Origin: Methylovirgula sp. 4M-Z18
GTDB taxonomy: Bacteria; Pseudomonadota; Alphaproteobacteria; Rhizobiales; Beijerinckiaceae
Direction of reading: 5' to 3'
Length of the DNA stretch: 64,000 nucleotides
Assembly: GCF_037890675.1 (NCBI RefSeq)
Contig: NZ_CP149574.1
Span: forward strand, 3,510,874 to 3,574,873
Position 1 is the stretch's first letter; each line of letters opens with the position of its first letter. Below are positions 17,047-26,013 of the stretch, piece after piece. A model generated the notes under the pieces. It did no database searches and was not told where the DNA came from. It saw only the letters and a program-made list of their open reading frames with translations. The position numbers and the translations under genes are program-made.

Positions 17047-18321
17047 TCAGGACGCTTTTTGGCCGCGCGCAAGAACGAGCGTGAGCACGGCCGAGAGAAC
17101 GAGCAGGGCTGCGACGACGAGAAGTCCGGCCGCATAGCCTCCCGTCGTCTGCTTCAACCAGCCGATGGCATAAGGGCCAACGAAGCCGCCGAGGTTGCCG
17201 ATAGAATTGATGGTGGCGATGCCGGCCGCCGCGGCCGTGCCGGAAAGGAACAATGTCGGCATGCTCCAGAGCGGCGGTTTCGACGCGCTGATGCCGATGT
17301 TGACGAGCGTCAGTGCCAGAACAACGCCGGCCACCGATTGCGCCACCGCCGCAAAGGCGAGGCCGCCCGCCGCGACGAGCACGGCAATCACCACATGCCA
17401 TGTACGCTCGCCAGTGCGGTCGGAATTCCAGGACCAGAGATACATGGCGACGACGGCAATGATGGACGGAATAGCATTCAGCCAACCGATGTCGGTCGTC
17501 GAAAGGCCGAAGCTCTTCATGAGAAGCGGCGCCCAGAGTCCGAGCGTATAGAGCCCTGCTGACGTGCCGAGATAGATCACTGCGAGGATCAACACGCGAA
17601 GATCGGCGAGACCGCGCCACAGGCTCGCGTGGCCATGGGCTTTGCGTGAGGCGATTTCGGCATCCATGGTCTCCACCAGCCAGCGGCGCTCATCGTCCTT
17701 CAGCCACTGCGCCTGTTGAGGCCGGTCGGTCATAAAAAAGAATACGAAGACGCCGAGCAGGACCGCCGGCAGGGCTTCCAGAACAAACATCCATTGCCAG
17801 CCCTTCAGACCGGCTAAATTATCCATTTGCAGCAGCGCAGCGGAAACAGGCGACCCAATGGCCGTCGAGATCGGTGCGGCGGCCATGAACAACGATGTCA
17901 CCGCTGCGCGACGGTGCGCTGGGAACCAGTAGCTGAGGTATAGGACGATGCCAGGGAAGAAGCCGGCTTCCGCGACCCCCAGCAGAAAGCGCAACACATA
18001 GTAGCTCGCCGGGCCGGACACATACGCGAAAGCACCGGAAATGATGCCCCATGTGATCATCACGCGCGCAATCCAGATCCGCGCGCCGACCTTTTCCAGA
18101 ACGATGTTTGACGGCACTTCAAACAGGAAATAGCCCCAGAAGAAAATACCGGAAGCCAGCCCGAACGCTTCGTCGGTGATGCCGAGTTCCTTGTTCATCG
18201 TCAGCGCTGCGAAACCGATGTTGACCCGGTCCAGATAGGAAACGAAATAAAGCACCATGATGAGCGGGATAATGCGCCAGCTCGCGCGTTGCATGGTGCG
18301 GCTAGCAAGATCTGCGGCCAT
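17047..18321 (-). CDS. ttuB: MFS tartrate transporter (anion:cation symporter family)
   Basis: A 424-residue, 12-helix inner-membrane symporter of the ACS (phthalate/glucarate/tartrate) MFS family. It has the N-terminal YFVSYLDRVNIGFAALTMNKEL motif region and FEVPSNIVLEKVGARIWIARVMITWG after helix 3. It imports tartrate for ttuC, whose start is 32 nt downstream. Divergent from the LysR gene ttuA, with a 167-nt shared promoter region. Confidence 0.88.
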   Translation of the reverse strand: MAADLASRTMQRASWRIIPLIMVLYFVSYLDRVNIGFAALTMNKELGITDEAFGLASGIFFWGYFLFEVPSNIVLEKVGARIWIARVMITWGIISGAFAYVSGPASYYVLRFLLGVAEAGFFPGIVLYLSYWFPAHRRAAVTSLFMAAAPISTAIGSPVSAALLQMDNLAGLKGWQWMFVLEALPAVLLGVFVFFFMTDRPQQAQWLKDDERRWLVETMDAEIASRKAHGHASLWRGLADLRVLILAVIYLGTSAGLYTLGLWAPLLMKSFGLSTTDIGWLNAIPSIIAVVAMYLWSWNSDRTGERTWHVVIAVLVAAGGLAFAAVAQSVAGVVLALTLVNIGISASKPPLWSMPTLFLSGTAAAAGIATINSIGNLGGFVGPYAIGWLKQTTGGYAAGLLVVAALLVLSAVLTLVLARGQKAS

Positions 18322-18435
18322 GATGTTCCTCCCGAAGCCTTTTCCGCTTCGCCTTTTCCGGCGAATTGCGTAGACGGCATGGGGAACGGAGGTAGCCTCG
18401 GTCGGTATCGGATCTCAATTGGTGTGGAATTATAT

Positions 18436-18451
18436 ATTATTTTGCAATAAT
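18436..18451. promoter_or_regulatory. Inverted repeat in the ttuB-ttuA promoter, probable LysR site
   Basis: ATTATT-TTGC-AATAAT is a perfect 6-nt dyad with a 4-nt centre, in an AT-rich patch 38 nt before the ttuA start and 115 nt before ttuB. LysR proteins bind AT-rich T-N11-A dyads between divergent genes, so this is the likely TtuA site. Confidence 0.5.
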
Positions 18452-18488
18452 CATGAGACAATAGCACTTTGTTGCAGGATGCAGGCCG

Positions 18489-19403
18489 ATGAACCTTGAA
18501 GACCTGCGTTGTTTTGTGACCGCAGCCGAGGAACTACATTTCGGCCGGGCGGCGCAGCGCCTAGATATGCTGCCGGCGGCGCTAGGCCGCCGCATTCAGG
18601 CGCTGGAGAAGGACCTCTGCTCCGACCTTTTTGTGCGTACGACACGCAGCGTCAGCCTGTCGCCGGCTGGTGCGGAATTGCTGGTTCGCGCCACCCGGCT
18701 GCTTGAGGAAGCCGACGCGTTGAGACACAAGTTTCGGGAACGTGGTCGGCAAAAGGCGAGCGTCTTGCGCATTGGTGCGATCGACACCGCCTCTGTCGGC
18801 CTTATCCCGCAACTGTTGCGCGATTTCCGGGCCGCGCATCCGGCTATCCTGGTGGAACTGATCGAGGAGAAGACCACACGACTGTTGCCAAAACTGCTTT
18901 CCGGCAGGCTTGACCTTGCTTTCGTGCGGCCGCCCGCCACGCGCAACCGCCAGATCGAATTTTTCGAACTCTTTTATGAAACCGCTGTCGTTGCTGTCCC
19001 GGTGGGGCATGCGCTGGCGACAGAGACCGCTGTCTCCATCGCGACGCTCGCCAATTATCCGCTGATTGTGCCCGACAGGCGGTCGCGCCCGTGGAGCCAT
19101 GATCTTACTATGCGGCTATTCGCGCATGCGGGCCTTTCACCCGACATCAGCCAGGTCGCTGACGAAAAGCAGACCATCATTACGCTGGTCGCGGAAAGCA
19201 TGGGGCTGGCCATTGTGCCGCGCTGGACAGCGCGGATTGGCACTCAGGGCGTCATCTACCTCCCCATTACGGACTTGGATGCGTCCGACCTCAAATGCCT
19301 GCCCCTCGCAGCCGCCTGGATACGGGGCACGCGCGACCCCAACCGCGAATCGCTGGTAGCGATGATCTCGGCAAATATCGTGCACTACGCCCGTGGAGGT
19401 TGA
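18489..19403 (+). CDS. ttuA: LysR-family regulator of tartrate utilisation
   Basis: A 304-residue LysR regulator. The N-terminal winged helix (MNLEDLRCFVTAAEELHFGRAAQRL) is followed by a two-lobed periplasmic-binding-protein-like effector domain from about residue 90. It is divergent from ttuB, the standard arrangement for autoregulation and co-inducer-dependent activation of the transporter and enzymes. The tartrate role is inferred from position. ATG 18489 begins the conserved HTH directly. Confidence 0.85.
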   Translation: MNLEDLRCFVTAAEELHFGRAAQRLDMLPAALGRRIQALEKDLCSDLFVRTTRSVSLSPAGAELLVRATRLLEEADALRHKFRERGRQKASVLRIGAIDTASVGLIPQLLRDFRAAHPAILVELIEEKTTRLLPKLLSGRLDLAFVRPPATRNRQIEFFELFYETAVVAVPVGHALATETAVSIATLANYPLIVPDRRSRPWSHDLTMRLFAHAGLSPDISQVADEKQTIITLVAESMGLAIVPRWTARIGTQGVIYLPITDLDASDLKCLPLAAAWIRGTRDPNRESLVAMISANIVHYARGG

Positions 19404-19646
19404 CGGAGAGCCAATATCCGGAAACGTGGTGGCGCAGTGCAACCCGGGACCGGGCGAGACATTACAGGTGGTCCGCTTTTGGCCCCTAGACGACGTTCGA
19501 TGCGGCCGCCACATACGTCGGCATTGTGTGCAGACACGGCGGGAATGCCCGCCCCGAAGCTGCCGTTCGCGCGCAACGCTCGACTGTCAGTTTCTGATCC
19601 GATCGAAATTACCCACATTCGTTTGTTTGGAATAACCTCGTCAGCT

Positions 19647-21089
19647 TCAGGCGAAGGCGGACGCATCAAAGCCGTTGGGAAGCCTCCCCGTCGGCTTGAT
19701 CAGGTCATAGGGTCCGCGTGGAATGAAGCGTCCGCTGCCGGGCTTAGCCTCGACCTTGTCGTCGCGCATGGCGATCTGCCCGCGCAGAAGCGTCATCACC
19801 GGCCAGCCTGTCACCTCCATGCCCTCATACGGCGTATAGTCGATGTTATGCTGCATGATTGTATTGGTCAGCGTGACCTTTTTCGACGGGTCCCACAGAA
19901 CGAGGTCGGCATCGGCGCCCGGTACGATGCGACCCTTGCCCGTCAGCCCGAACAGACGCGCCGGATTATATGCGGTCAAGCGCACAAACTCGCTGGCGTC
20001 GATCCGCCCCCTCGCAACCCCTTCGCTGAACAGGAGGGGAAGACGCGCCGCCACGCCGGGAACGCCATTGGCGATATCTCGGAAATTATTCGCGCCGCCG
20101 GCAATTCCCTTGCCCTGCGCCGTGCCGAAGCTGAAGCCGCTGTGATCGGATGAGACGATATCCAGCGTGCCGCGCCGGATCTGCGCCCACAAGCCCTCGG
20201 CGGCGCCCTTCTCTCGCGGCGCGGGGCTGCACATGAATTTTGCGCCTTCAAAGCCCGGGCGATCCATGTCATCCGCGGACAAAACCAGATATTGCGGGCA
20301 AGTTTCAGCCCAAACCTTCACGCCGCGCGCCTGCGCCCGAGCGATCTCCTCGGCCACTTCCGTGCAGGAGACGTGAAAGATCTGGATTGGTTGATCGACC
20401 AATTCCGCCAGCGCGATGGCGCGATAGGCCGCCTCGCGCTCAACCACTTCGGGGCGCGCCCACGCGTGGTATTTCGGGGCGGTATGGCCGGCCGCCAGCA
20501 GCGCCTCGGTCCGCCACCGGATCGCCTCGTAATTCTCGCAATGCAACGTCACGAGCGCGCCGGCTCGTCGCGCGGCGGCAAGCACGCGCAGCAGCCCGCG
20601 GTCGTCGACATGCAGCGGATCGTAGGTCATGAAGACCTTCAGGCTCCGGATGCCCGCCGCCACCAAGGCCGGGATCTCCTTATGAATGACCGCGTCGGTC
20701 ACATCGGTAATGATCTGGTGGAAACTATAGTCGATCATGGCCGAGCCGGCACGACGGTGGTATTCGGCAAGGGAGGGGCCGATCGGGTGGCCCTTGAATT
20801 GGGCGGAGAAGGTGATCGCCGTCGTGGTTCCGCCGATAAGCGCGGAGGTGCTGGCGGTTATGAAGCCATCCTCGTCGGCGGTGCCGTCCACGCGCAGTTG
20901 CTCAATGTGACAATGGGTATCGACGCCTCCCGGCATGACGAGGAGGCCAGACGCATCAATCTGACGGGCGCCCTTCAACGTTTCGGCAACAGCCTGTATC
21001 CGCCCATCGCCGATGCCGATGTCGGCCTTGAATTGATCGGTCGCCGTGACGACGGTGCCACCTCTGATTACAACGTCATAGTCCGTCAT
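19647..21089 (-). CDS. Dihydropyrimidinase / D-hydantoinase
   Basis: A 480-residue amidohydrolase that opens cyclic ureides (dihydropyrimidines, hydantoins) using a binuclear metal site. HCH is in GGVDTHCHIEQLR, the carboxylated Lys in SLKVFMTYDP, further ligand His in TLHCENYE and IFHVSCTE, and the metal Asp in IVSSDHSGFSF. Length and motifs match the family. It stands alone (no carbamoylase or transporter beside it); the nearest genes are ttuA (convergent) and kup (divergent). The ureide substrate could connect with the biuret genes 18 kb away, but that is only a thematic link. Confidence 0.9.
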   Translation of the reverse strand: MTDYDVVIRGGTVVTATDQFKADIGIGDGRIQAVAETLKGARQIDASGLLVMPGGVDTHCHIEQLRVDGTADEDGFITASTSALIGGTTTAITFSAQFKGHPIGPSLAEYHRRAGSAMIDYSFHQIITDVTDAVIHKEIPALVAAGIRSLKVFMTYDPLHVDDRGLLRVLAAARRAGALVTLHCENYEAIRWRTEALLAAGHTAPKYHAWARPEVVEREAAYRAIALAELVDQPIQIFHVSCTEVAEEIARAQARGVKVWAETCPQYLVLSADDMDRPGFEGAKFMCSPAPREKGAAEGLWAQIRRGTLDIVSSDHSGFSFGTAQGKGIAGGANNFRDIANGVPGVAARLPLLFSEGVARGRIDASEFVRLTAYNPARLFGLTGKGRIVPGADADLVLWDPSKKVTLTNTIMQHNIDYTPYEGMEVTGWPVMTLLRGQIAMRDDKVEAKPGSGRFIPRGPYDLIKPTGRLPNGFDASAFA

Positions 21090-21684
21090 TTCGACCTCCG
21101 TGATTGGACAGCAACGCGGAAAAGGATTCTTCTTGCGAGGAGAGATTTTGATCAGTAGCCGCGCGACGGTGGAAGATCGGGAAAGCCGCCGATCAGATTG
21201 CCAAAAATGATTTCATCTTACCACCGCCCATATCGTGCAGTCCGAACGGGGGATTTTCGGCGCGGATTTCTTTTCCATTGCACACTCCGTCATCGGCACC
21301 GTTGCGCCAGGATCGCTAAGCCGAACGCACATGGTAACGATTCTCAAATATCGCCCCCAAGATAGAGGTGTCGAATGCGCTTGTCCTTAACGAGGTCGAA
21401 TTTTGCACCGCCGCTTATACATGCGGACGGCTCGGCGCAATTGGTCCAACGGCATGTTGTCGAGCAACTTCGTCCTGCGTGTGCAAACGATGCGCGCTTT
21501 GTGCCCGGCAACCGCTACGACAATGGACTTCGTCGCCGAAGCGATGCCGCTGAGCCGGCACAGAAAATGAAGTCGCGCCGAGAATGATCGAAAAATAGGT
21601 ATTAAATCGGCTTGTCGAGAAAAGCGCGAGATATTACCAAGAGTGAAACGCAAAATAATCTCCAAGAACAAAAGGGAGTTCGCC
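21090..21684. other. Intergenic region upstream of kup
   Basis: Nearly 600 nt between the divergent hydantoinase and kup. Short frames exist but none has a domain or a ribosome-binding site. I see no riboswitch or clear operator; it presumably holds both promoters. Confidence 0.4.
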
Positions 21685-23595
21685 ATGACGCCGACCGCCA
21701 AGACAGGTCTTGCCCATGAGCGCTCCCGCGGCGTAACGGCCACCGCCTTGGCCTGCATGGGCATCGTCTTCGGCGACATTGGGACAAGCCCGCTTTACGC
21801 CTTGCAGGTTGCGATTAATTCTGCGACGCCGACCGGCGCCAGTCCGGCTTCGGACGCTGTTATCGGCATCGTTTCGTTGATTTTCTGGTCCCTTATCGTC
21901 GTCATTTCGATCAAATATGCGATTCTCATCATGCGCGCGGACAACCACGGCGAGGGCGGCATTCTCGCTCTGCTCGCTTTGGTCAGCCCGCAGCGCGCGA
22001 AGAAGAGCGCAGCGCGCGCACTGTTCATGATCGTCGGCCTCGTTGGGGCGACCTTGCTCTATGGCGATGGGGCGATCACGCCCGCTATGTCGGTGCTCAG
22101 CGCGATCGAAGGTCTCAAGGTCTATGCGCCGCAAACAGAACATGTCGTCGTGCCGCTGACCGTCGTGATCCTCGTCGTCTTGTTCTTTTTCCAAAAGAAG
22201 GGGACGAGCTGGATTGGTGGCATTTTCGGACCGATCATGTTGGTCTGGTTCGCGGTCATCGGTGTCCTTGGCGTCAGCGGCATCATGAAAGGACCGGCGA
22301 TCCTCGCAGCCTTCAGCCCGTGGCCCGCCATCGACTATCTCTGGCACGCCGGCCCGCTCGCCTTCACGGTGATCGGGAGCGCCTTCCTCGCGGTCACGGG
22401 CGGCGAGGCACTCTATGCCGACATGGGCCATTTCGGACCGTTCCCTATCCGCGTCGCATGGTTCGCCGTTGCGTTGCCGACGCTGACGCTCAACTATTTC
22501 GGCCAGGGCGGCCTCCTGCTGGCCGATCCGTCGGCCATCGAAAATCCCTTCTATCGCTTGGCGCCCGAATGGTCGCACTATGGGCTGATTGCGTTGGCGA
22601 CGGCCGCAACCGTCATCGCCTCACAGGCGATCATTACGGGTGCATATTCGCTGACGCAGCAGGCGGTCCAGCTCGGTTTCCTGCCGCGTATGAACATTAT
22701 CCACACGGCGGGGCACGAACGCGGGCAGATTTATATGCCTCTCGTCAACTGGGTTCTCGCCGCCGCGACACTGACCGCCGTCCTCGGCTTTCGTTCATCG
22801 GATGCGCTGGCAGGCGCCTATGGTATCGCGGTGTCGCTCCTGATGGTCATCACGACGGTGCTTGCGGCCTTCGTGGCGCTGCAATGGAAACACAGTCCGC
22901 TGATTATCATCATTGTAAACGGTAGTCTCTTCCTGCTTGAACTCCTGTACTTCGGTTCGGCTTCGACGAAGCTGCTGGAAGGCGGTTGGTTCCCTCTGTC
23001 GATCTCCTTCATCATTGCCTTCATCATGATGACATGGCGGCGCGGTGAAGAGATCATGGATCTGGCGCGGCTCGCGATCCGCCAGACGGTCACCGACTTC
23101 AACGCCGGCCTCAAGACGAACCCGCCTTTCCGCATTCCCGGGACGGCGGTCGTGCTCGGCCGTATGACGAAAGGCATTCCGCTCGCATTGTCGCAGAATC
23201 TCAAGCTCAACCACGTTCTGCATGAAAAGGTGCTGCTGGTCGCGGTTGAGGTTGCGGAGACGCCCCGCGTCCCGGAAGAGGAGCGAGCCATCATCAGCAA
23301 AGTCTCCGACGACATATCCCGCGTCGAGCTGCGCTACGGTTTCATGGAAAGCCCGGATGTGCCGGACGGTCTGCGGACGGCCCTTGCCCGCGAGCAGATC
23401 GCCAAATGCGAATTGTCGAAGGTCACCTACTACACCGGACACGAGACAATCATCGCGGGCGGCCTGAAGGATGGTATGGCACGCTGGCGCGAGGGTCTCT
23501 TCGCGCTTATGCATCACAACGCGCAGCGGCCCGGTGCCTATTTTAATATTCCAGCGGAACAGATCATGGAGATTGGCCTCGAATTCAAAATCTGA
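21685..23595 (+). CDS. kup: Kup-family low-affinity potassium uptake transporter
   Basis: A 636-residue K+/H+ symporter in the inner membrane. It has the N-terminal signature ALACMGIVFGDIGTSPLYAL, about 12 membrane helices to about residue 440 and a cytoplasmic C-terminal domain ending in the family-typical YFNIPAEQIMEIGLEFKI. ATG 21685 is chosen because GGGAG lies 6 nt upstream; a GTG at 21643 has no such site. Monocistronic in appearance, divergent from the hydantoinase gene, and convergent with the hydroxyproline genes. Confidence 0.95.
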   Translation: MTPTAKTGLAHERSRGVTATALACMGIVFGDIGTSPLYALQVAINSATPTGASPASDAVIGIVSLIFWSLIVVISIKYAILIMRADNHGEGGILALLALVSPQRAKKSAARALFMIVGLVGATLLYGDGAITPAMSVLSAIEGLKVYAPQTEHVVVPLTVVILVVLFFFQKKGTSWIGGIFGPIMLVWFAVIGVLGVSGIMKGPAILAAFSPWPAIDYLWHAGPLAFTVIGSAFLAVTGGEALYADMGHFGPFPIRVAWFAVALPTLTLNYFGQGGLLLADPSAIENPFYRLAPEWSHYGLIALATAATVIASQAIITGAYSLTQQAVQLGFLPRMNIIHTAGHERGQIYMPLVNWVLAAATLTAVLGFRSSDALAGAYGIAVSLLMVITTVLAAFVALQWKHSPLIIIIVNGSLFLLELLYFGSASTKLLEGGWFPLSISFIIAFIMMTWRRGEEIMDLARLAIRQTVTDFNAGLKTNPPFRIPGTAVVLGRMTKGIPLALSQNLKLNHVLHEKVLLVAVEVAETPRVPEEERAIISKVSDDISRVELRYGFMESPDVPDGLRTALAREQIAKCELSKVTYYTGHETIIAGGLKDGMARWREGLFALMHHNAQRPGAYFNIPAEQIMEIGLEFKI

Positions 23596-23789
23596 GCCTC
23601 GTCTGGAGTCGACCATCATTGTTTGTATGGCCATTGGCTGATTGGGCGCCCAAGGCGAAAAGCTTTGCCGGTTGATGTTTGCCTCGACATGGCGGCCTTG
23701 GTTCGCAGTGGCTCCGGTCAGGAGCTGTCGTTACCAAATCGCGAGGATTTCCATCCCAAGTTGCGCGAATCTCGCCACTCCTCACAATA

Positions 23790-24818
23790 TCAGCGCGCCC
23801 CCCACGTGTCGGTCAGTTTGTATCCGCTGGGCCATGGATCCGACGGATCGAGCATATGTTGATGCACGCCGGTGATCCAAGCGCGGCCTGAGATCTCCGG
23901 CAGGATCGCAGGTTTGTCGCCGACCTTGGCCGTTCCGAGAATCCGACCTGAGAACGTCGAACCGATCAGCGAGACCGCCATTAATTGTTCGCCTTCTCGC
24001 ATTTGCCCGCGCGCATGCAACACTGCCATCCGCGCGGAAAGCGCCGTGCCAGTCGGCGAACGGTCGACCTTGCCCGGTTGGATTGCGACGGCTGCGCCTG
24101 CGCGCAGGCCTTCCGCCGTGCGCGTGACGGGGCCGGCAAAGAGACAGAAGGAAAAGTGCCGCCAATCGGGATTTTCCGGGTGATCGAATTGAAGCGCCGC
24201 ATTCGCGGCATTCGTAATCCGCACGCCAAGTCGCGCGATGTCATGCGCCTCATCGGACGTCAGTTTGAGCCCCATCGCGGCTGCATCGACAATGACGAAA
24301 CTGTCGCCACCATAGGCCGTGTCGACATCGAGCGTCCCGAGCCCCGCCACTTCCAATTTGGCATCGAGTCGATCCGCAAAGCTTGGCAAGTTGCGGACAT
24401 AGATACGTTCGGCTTTGCCGTCGCGACACTCAGCCCGCACGCGCACCAGCCCGCCTGGCGCTTCGAGCGTGATATTCGTCACCGGTTCCTGCATCGGCAG
24501 GATGCCGCTGTCCAACAGCACCGTAGAGACGCAGATCGAGTTCGACCCCGACATGGGCGGCGTATCTTCCGGTTCCATGATGATGAAGGCTGCGTCCGCT
24601 TCCGGGTGCTTCGGCGGCACCAGAAGATTCACATGGCGAAAGACGCCGCCGCGCGGTTCATTCAGGACGAAATTGCGCAAGGTCTGATCCCGCGCGATCC
24701 ACCGGCTCTGCTCCCACAGCGTTTCACCTGGCGGCGGCGCGACGCCGCCCACGATGACGTCGCCAACCTCGCCCTCGGCATGCGCCGAAATCACATGAAC
24801 GATTTTCGTGCTCCGCAT
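23790..24818 (-). CDS. Proline racemase-superfamily protein with Ser/Thr active-site pair (possible trans-3-hydroxyproline dehydratase)
   Basis: A 343-residue protein of the proline racemase fold. The two positions that are Cys/Cys in epimerases are Ser90 ([13 protein letters not shown]) and Thr256 ([13 protein letters not shown]). Thr at the second position is the mark of trans-3-hydroxy-L-proline dehydratases (usually Cys/Thr), which make pyrroline-2-carboxylate. The matching reductase is encoded at 28965-29999, so dehydration of 3-hydroxyproline is the best guess, but Ser at the first position is unusual. ATG 24818 has GAGG upstream. It is separated from the 4-hydroxyproline epimerase gene by three hairpins. 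Confidence 0.8.
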   Translation of the reverse strand: MRSTKIVHVISAHAEGEVGDVIVGGVAPPPGETLWEQSRWIARDQTLRNFVLNEPRGGVFRHVNLLVPPKHPEADAAFIIMEPEDTPPMSGSNSICVSTVLLDSGILPMQEPVTNITLEAPGGLVRVRAECRDGKAERIYVRNLPSFADRLDAKLEVAGLGTLDVDTAYGGDSFVIVDAAAMGLKLTSDEAHDIARLGVRITNAANAALQFDHPENPDWRHFSFCLFAGPVTRTAEGLRAGAAVAIQPGKVDRSPTGTALSARMAVLHARGQMREGEQLMAVSLIGSTFSGRILGTAKVGDKPAILPEISGRAWITGVHQHMLDPSDPWPSGYKLTDTWGAR

Positions 24819-24886
24819 CACAAGCCTCTTTAGAAAATATTTTTCACCGCTTGCACCATGCCGTCTCTGGACGCTGTCAGATCATA

Positions 24887-24993
24887 CCAACGGTCACGAA
24901 GAGTGACCGTTGGTTCCTTTCTTCATTTTTCGCCTTTTCAAGGCGGGAGCGAAAAATGAAGAGCGGTCCAAAAGGTCGCTCTTGGCGACCTTT
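24887..24993. repeat. Three tandem perfect hairpins in an intergenic region
   Basis: Three stems in 107 nt. Stem 1: CCAACGGTCAC (24887-24897) with GTGACCGTTGG (24903-24913), 5-nt loop. Stem 2: CTTCATTTTTCGC (24921-24933) with GCGAAAAATGAAG (24949-24961), 15-nt loop. Stem 3: AAAGGTCGC (24971-24979) with GCGACCTTT (24985-24993), 5-nt loop. All are perfect over 9-13 bp. They lie between two genes of the same strand. No good T-run follows on the minus strand, so a simple terminator is not the best explanation; mRNA-processing or palindromic repeat units are alternatives. Confidence 0.8.
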
Positions 24994-24997
24994 GGCA

Positions 24998-25999
24998 TCA
25001 TTTCACGACGAAGCCATGCGCGAAGGGATCGCGATCGTCGATGAAGATCGTGTTGAAACCTGTCATCCGCGCCCAGCCCGAGATGGAGGGGATGATCGCA
25101 TCACGCCCGGCAACTTTCGTCGCAGCCTCGACACGGCCCTTGAACAATGAGCCGATAATCGATTCATGTACGAATTCGTCACCCACCTGCAGCTTGCCTT
25201 TGGCTGCAAGTTGCGCCATGCGAGCCGATGTACCTGTCCCGCATGGCGAGCGGTCGATCGCTTTTTCGCCGTAGAACACGGCGTTACGCGCGTGCGCGCC
25301 GGGCTGCGTTGCATTGCCCGTCCATTCAATGTGACTCAATCCGCGAATTTCCGGATGTTCGGGATGGACGAATTCGTACTTTGCATTGAGCGCAGCACGC
25401 AGCTTCGGGCTCCAGCCGACGAGTTCGCCGGCGGTGTGATCTGCCATATCGCGGAAATTCTTCTGCGGCTCGACGATCGCGTAAAAATTACCGCCGTAAG
25501 CGACATCGACGACGATTTCGCCCAAGCCTTCGACCTCGGCTGTCAATCCTTCCGCGTAAAGGAAGCCAGGCACATTGGTGAGCCGCACTTCTTCGACGAA
25601 GCGGCCTTCTTGCCGATAGGTGATGTCCACCTTGCCCGCGGGCGCATCAATCGACAATTTGCCCTGCTCGCGCGGCGTGATCAGGCCATTCTCGATCCCC
25701 ATGGTGATCGTACCGATGGTGCCGTGGCCGCACATCGGCAGGCAACCGGACGTCTCGATGAACAACACGGCGACATCGCAATCGGGCCGCGTCGGCGGAT
25801 AGAGGATCGAGCCGGACATCATGTCATGCCCGCGCGGCTCGAACATCAGGCCGGTGCGGATCCAATCGAACTCCCGCAGGAAATGGGCGCGCTTTTCCAG
25901 CATGTTCGCGCCTTCGAGACGCGGACCGCCACCGGAAACGAGGCGAACCGGATTGCCGCAAGTGTGCCCGTCGATGCAGGAAAACGTGTAGGTGGTCAC
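24998..25999 (-). CDS. 4-hydroxyproline 2-epimerase
   Basis: A 333-residue cofactor-independent epimerase converting trans-4-hydroxy-L-proline to cis-4-hydroxy-D-proline, the first step of hydroxyproline catabolism. Both catalytic cysteines are present: C90 in MCGHGTIG and C253 in SPCGTGTSAR. FDWIRTGLMFEPRGHDMMSG is characteristic of the epimerase branch. The next gene upstream encodes the D-hydroxyproline oxidase (15-nt gap). The enzymes for all later steps lie in the same cluster. Confidence 0.93.
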   Translation of the reverse strand: MTTYTFSCIDGHTCGNPVRLVSGGGPRLEGANMLEKRAHFLREFDWIRTGLMFEPRGHDMMSGSILYPPTRPDCDVAVLFIETSGCLPMCGHGTIGTITMGIENGLITPREQGKLSIDAPAGKVDITYRQEGRFVEEVRLTNVPGFLYAEGLTAEVEGLGEIVVDVAYGGNFYAIVEPQKNFRDMADHTAGELVGWSPKLRAALNAKYEFVHPEHPEIRGLSHIEWTGNATQPGAHARNAVFYGEKAIDRSPCGTGTSARMAQLAAKGKLQVGDEFVHESIIGSLFKGRVEAATKVAGRDAIIPSISGWARMTGFNTIFIDDRDPFAHGFVVK

Positions 26000-26013
26000 T
26001 GTCGAAGCCTCTG

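Noticed and set aside
17015-17620. N-terminal extension of the tartrate dehydrogenase frame into ttuB
   Set aside because: The extension is arginine-rich noise; ATG 17014 has an AAGGAG site and begins the conserved Rossmann-like motif.
21375-21587. 70-codon plus-strand frame upstream of kup
   Set aside because: No ribosome-binding site or recognisable domain; composition gives no coding signal.
24887-24993. Hairpins read as a CRISPR array or simple terminator
   Set aside because: The three stems differ in sequence and spacing, so no repeat-spacer pattern; no T-run follows any stem on the minus strand.
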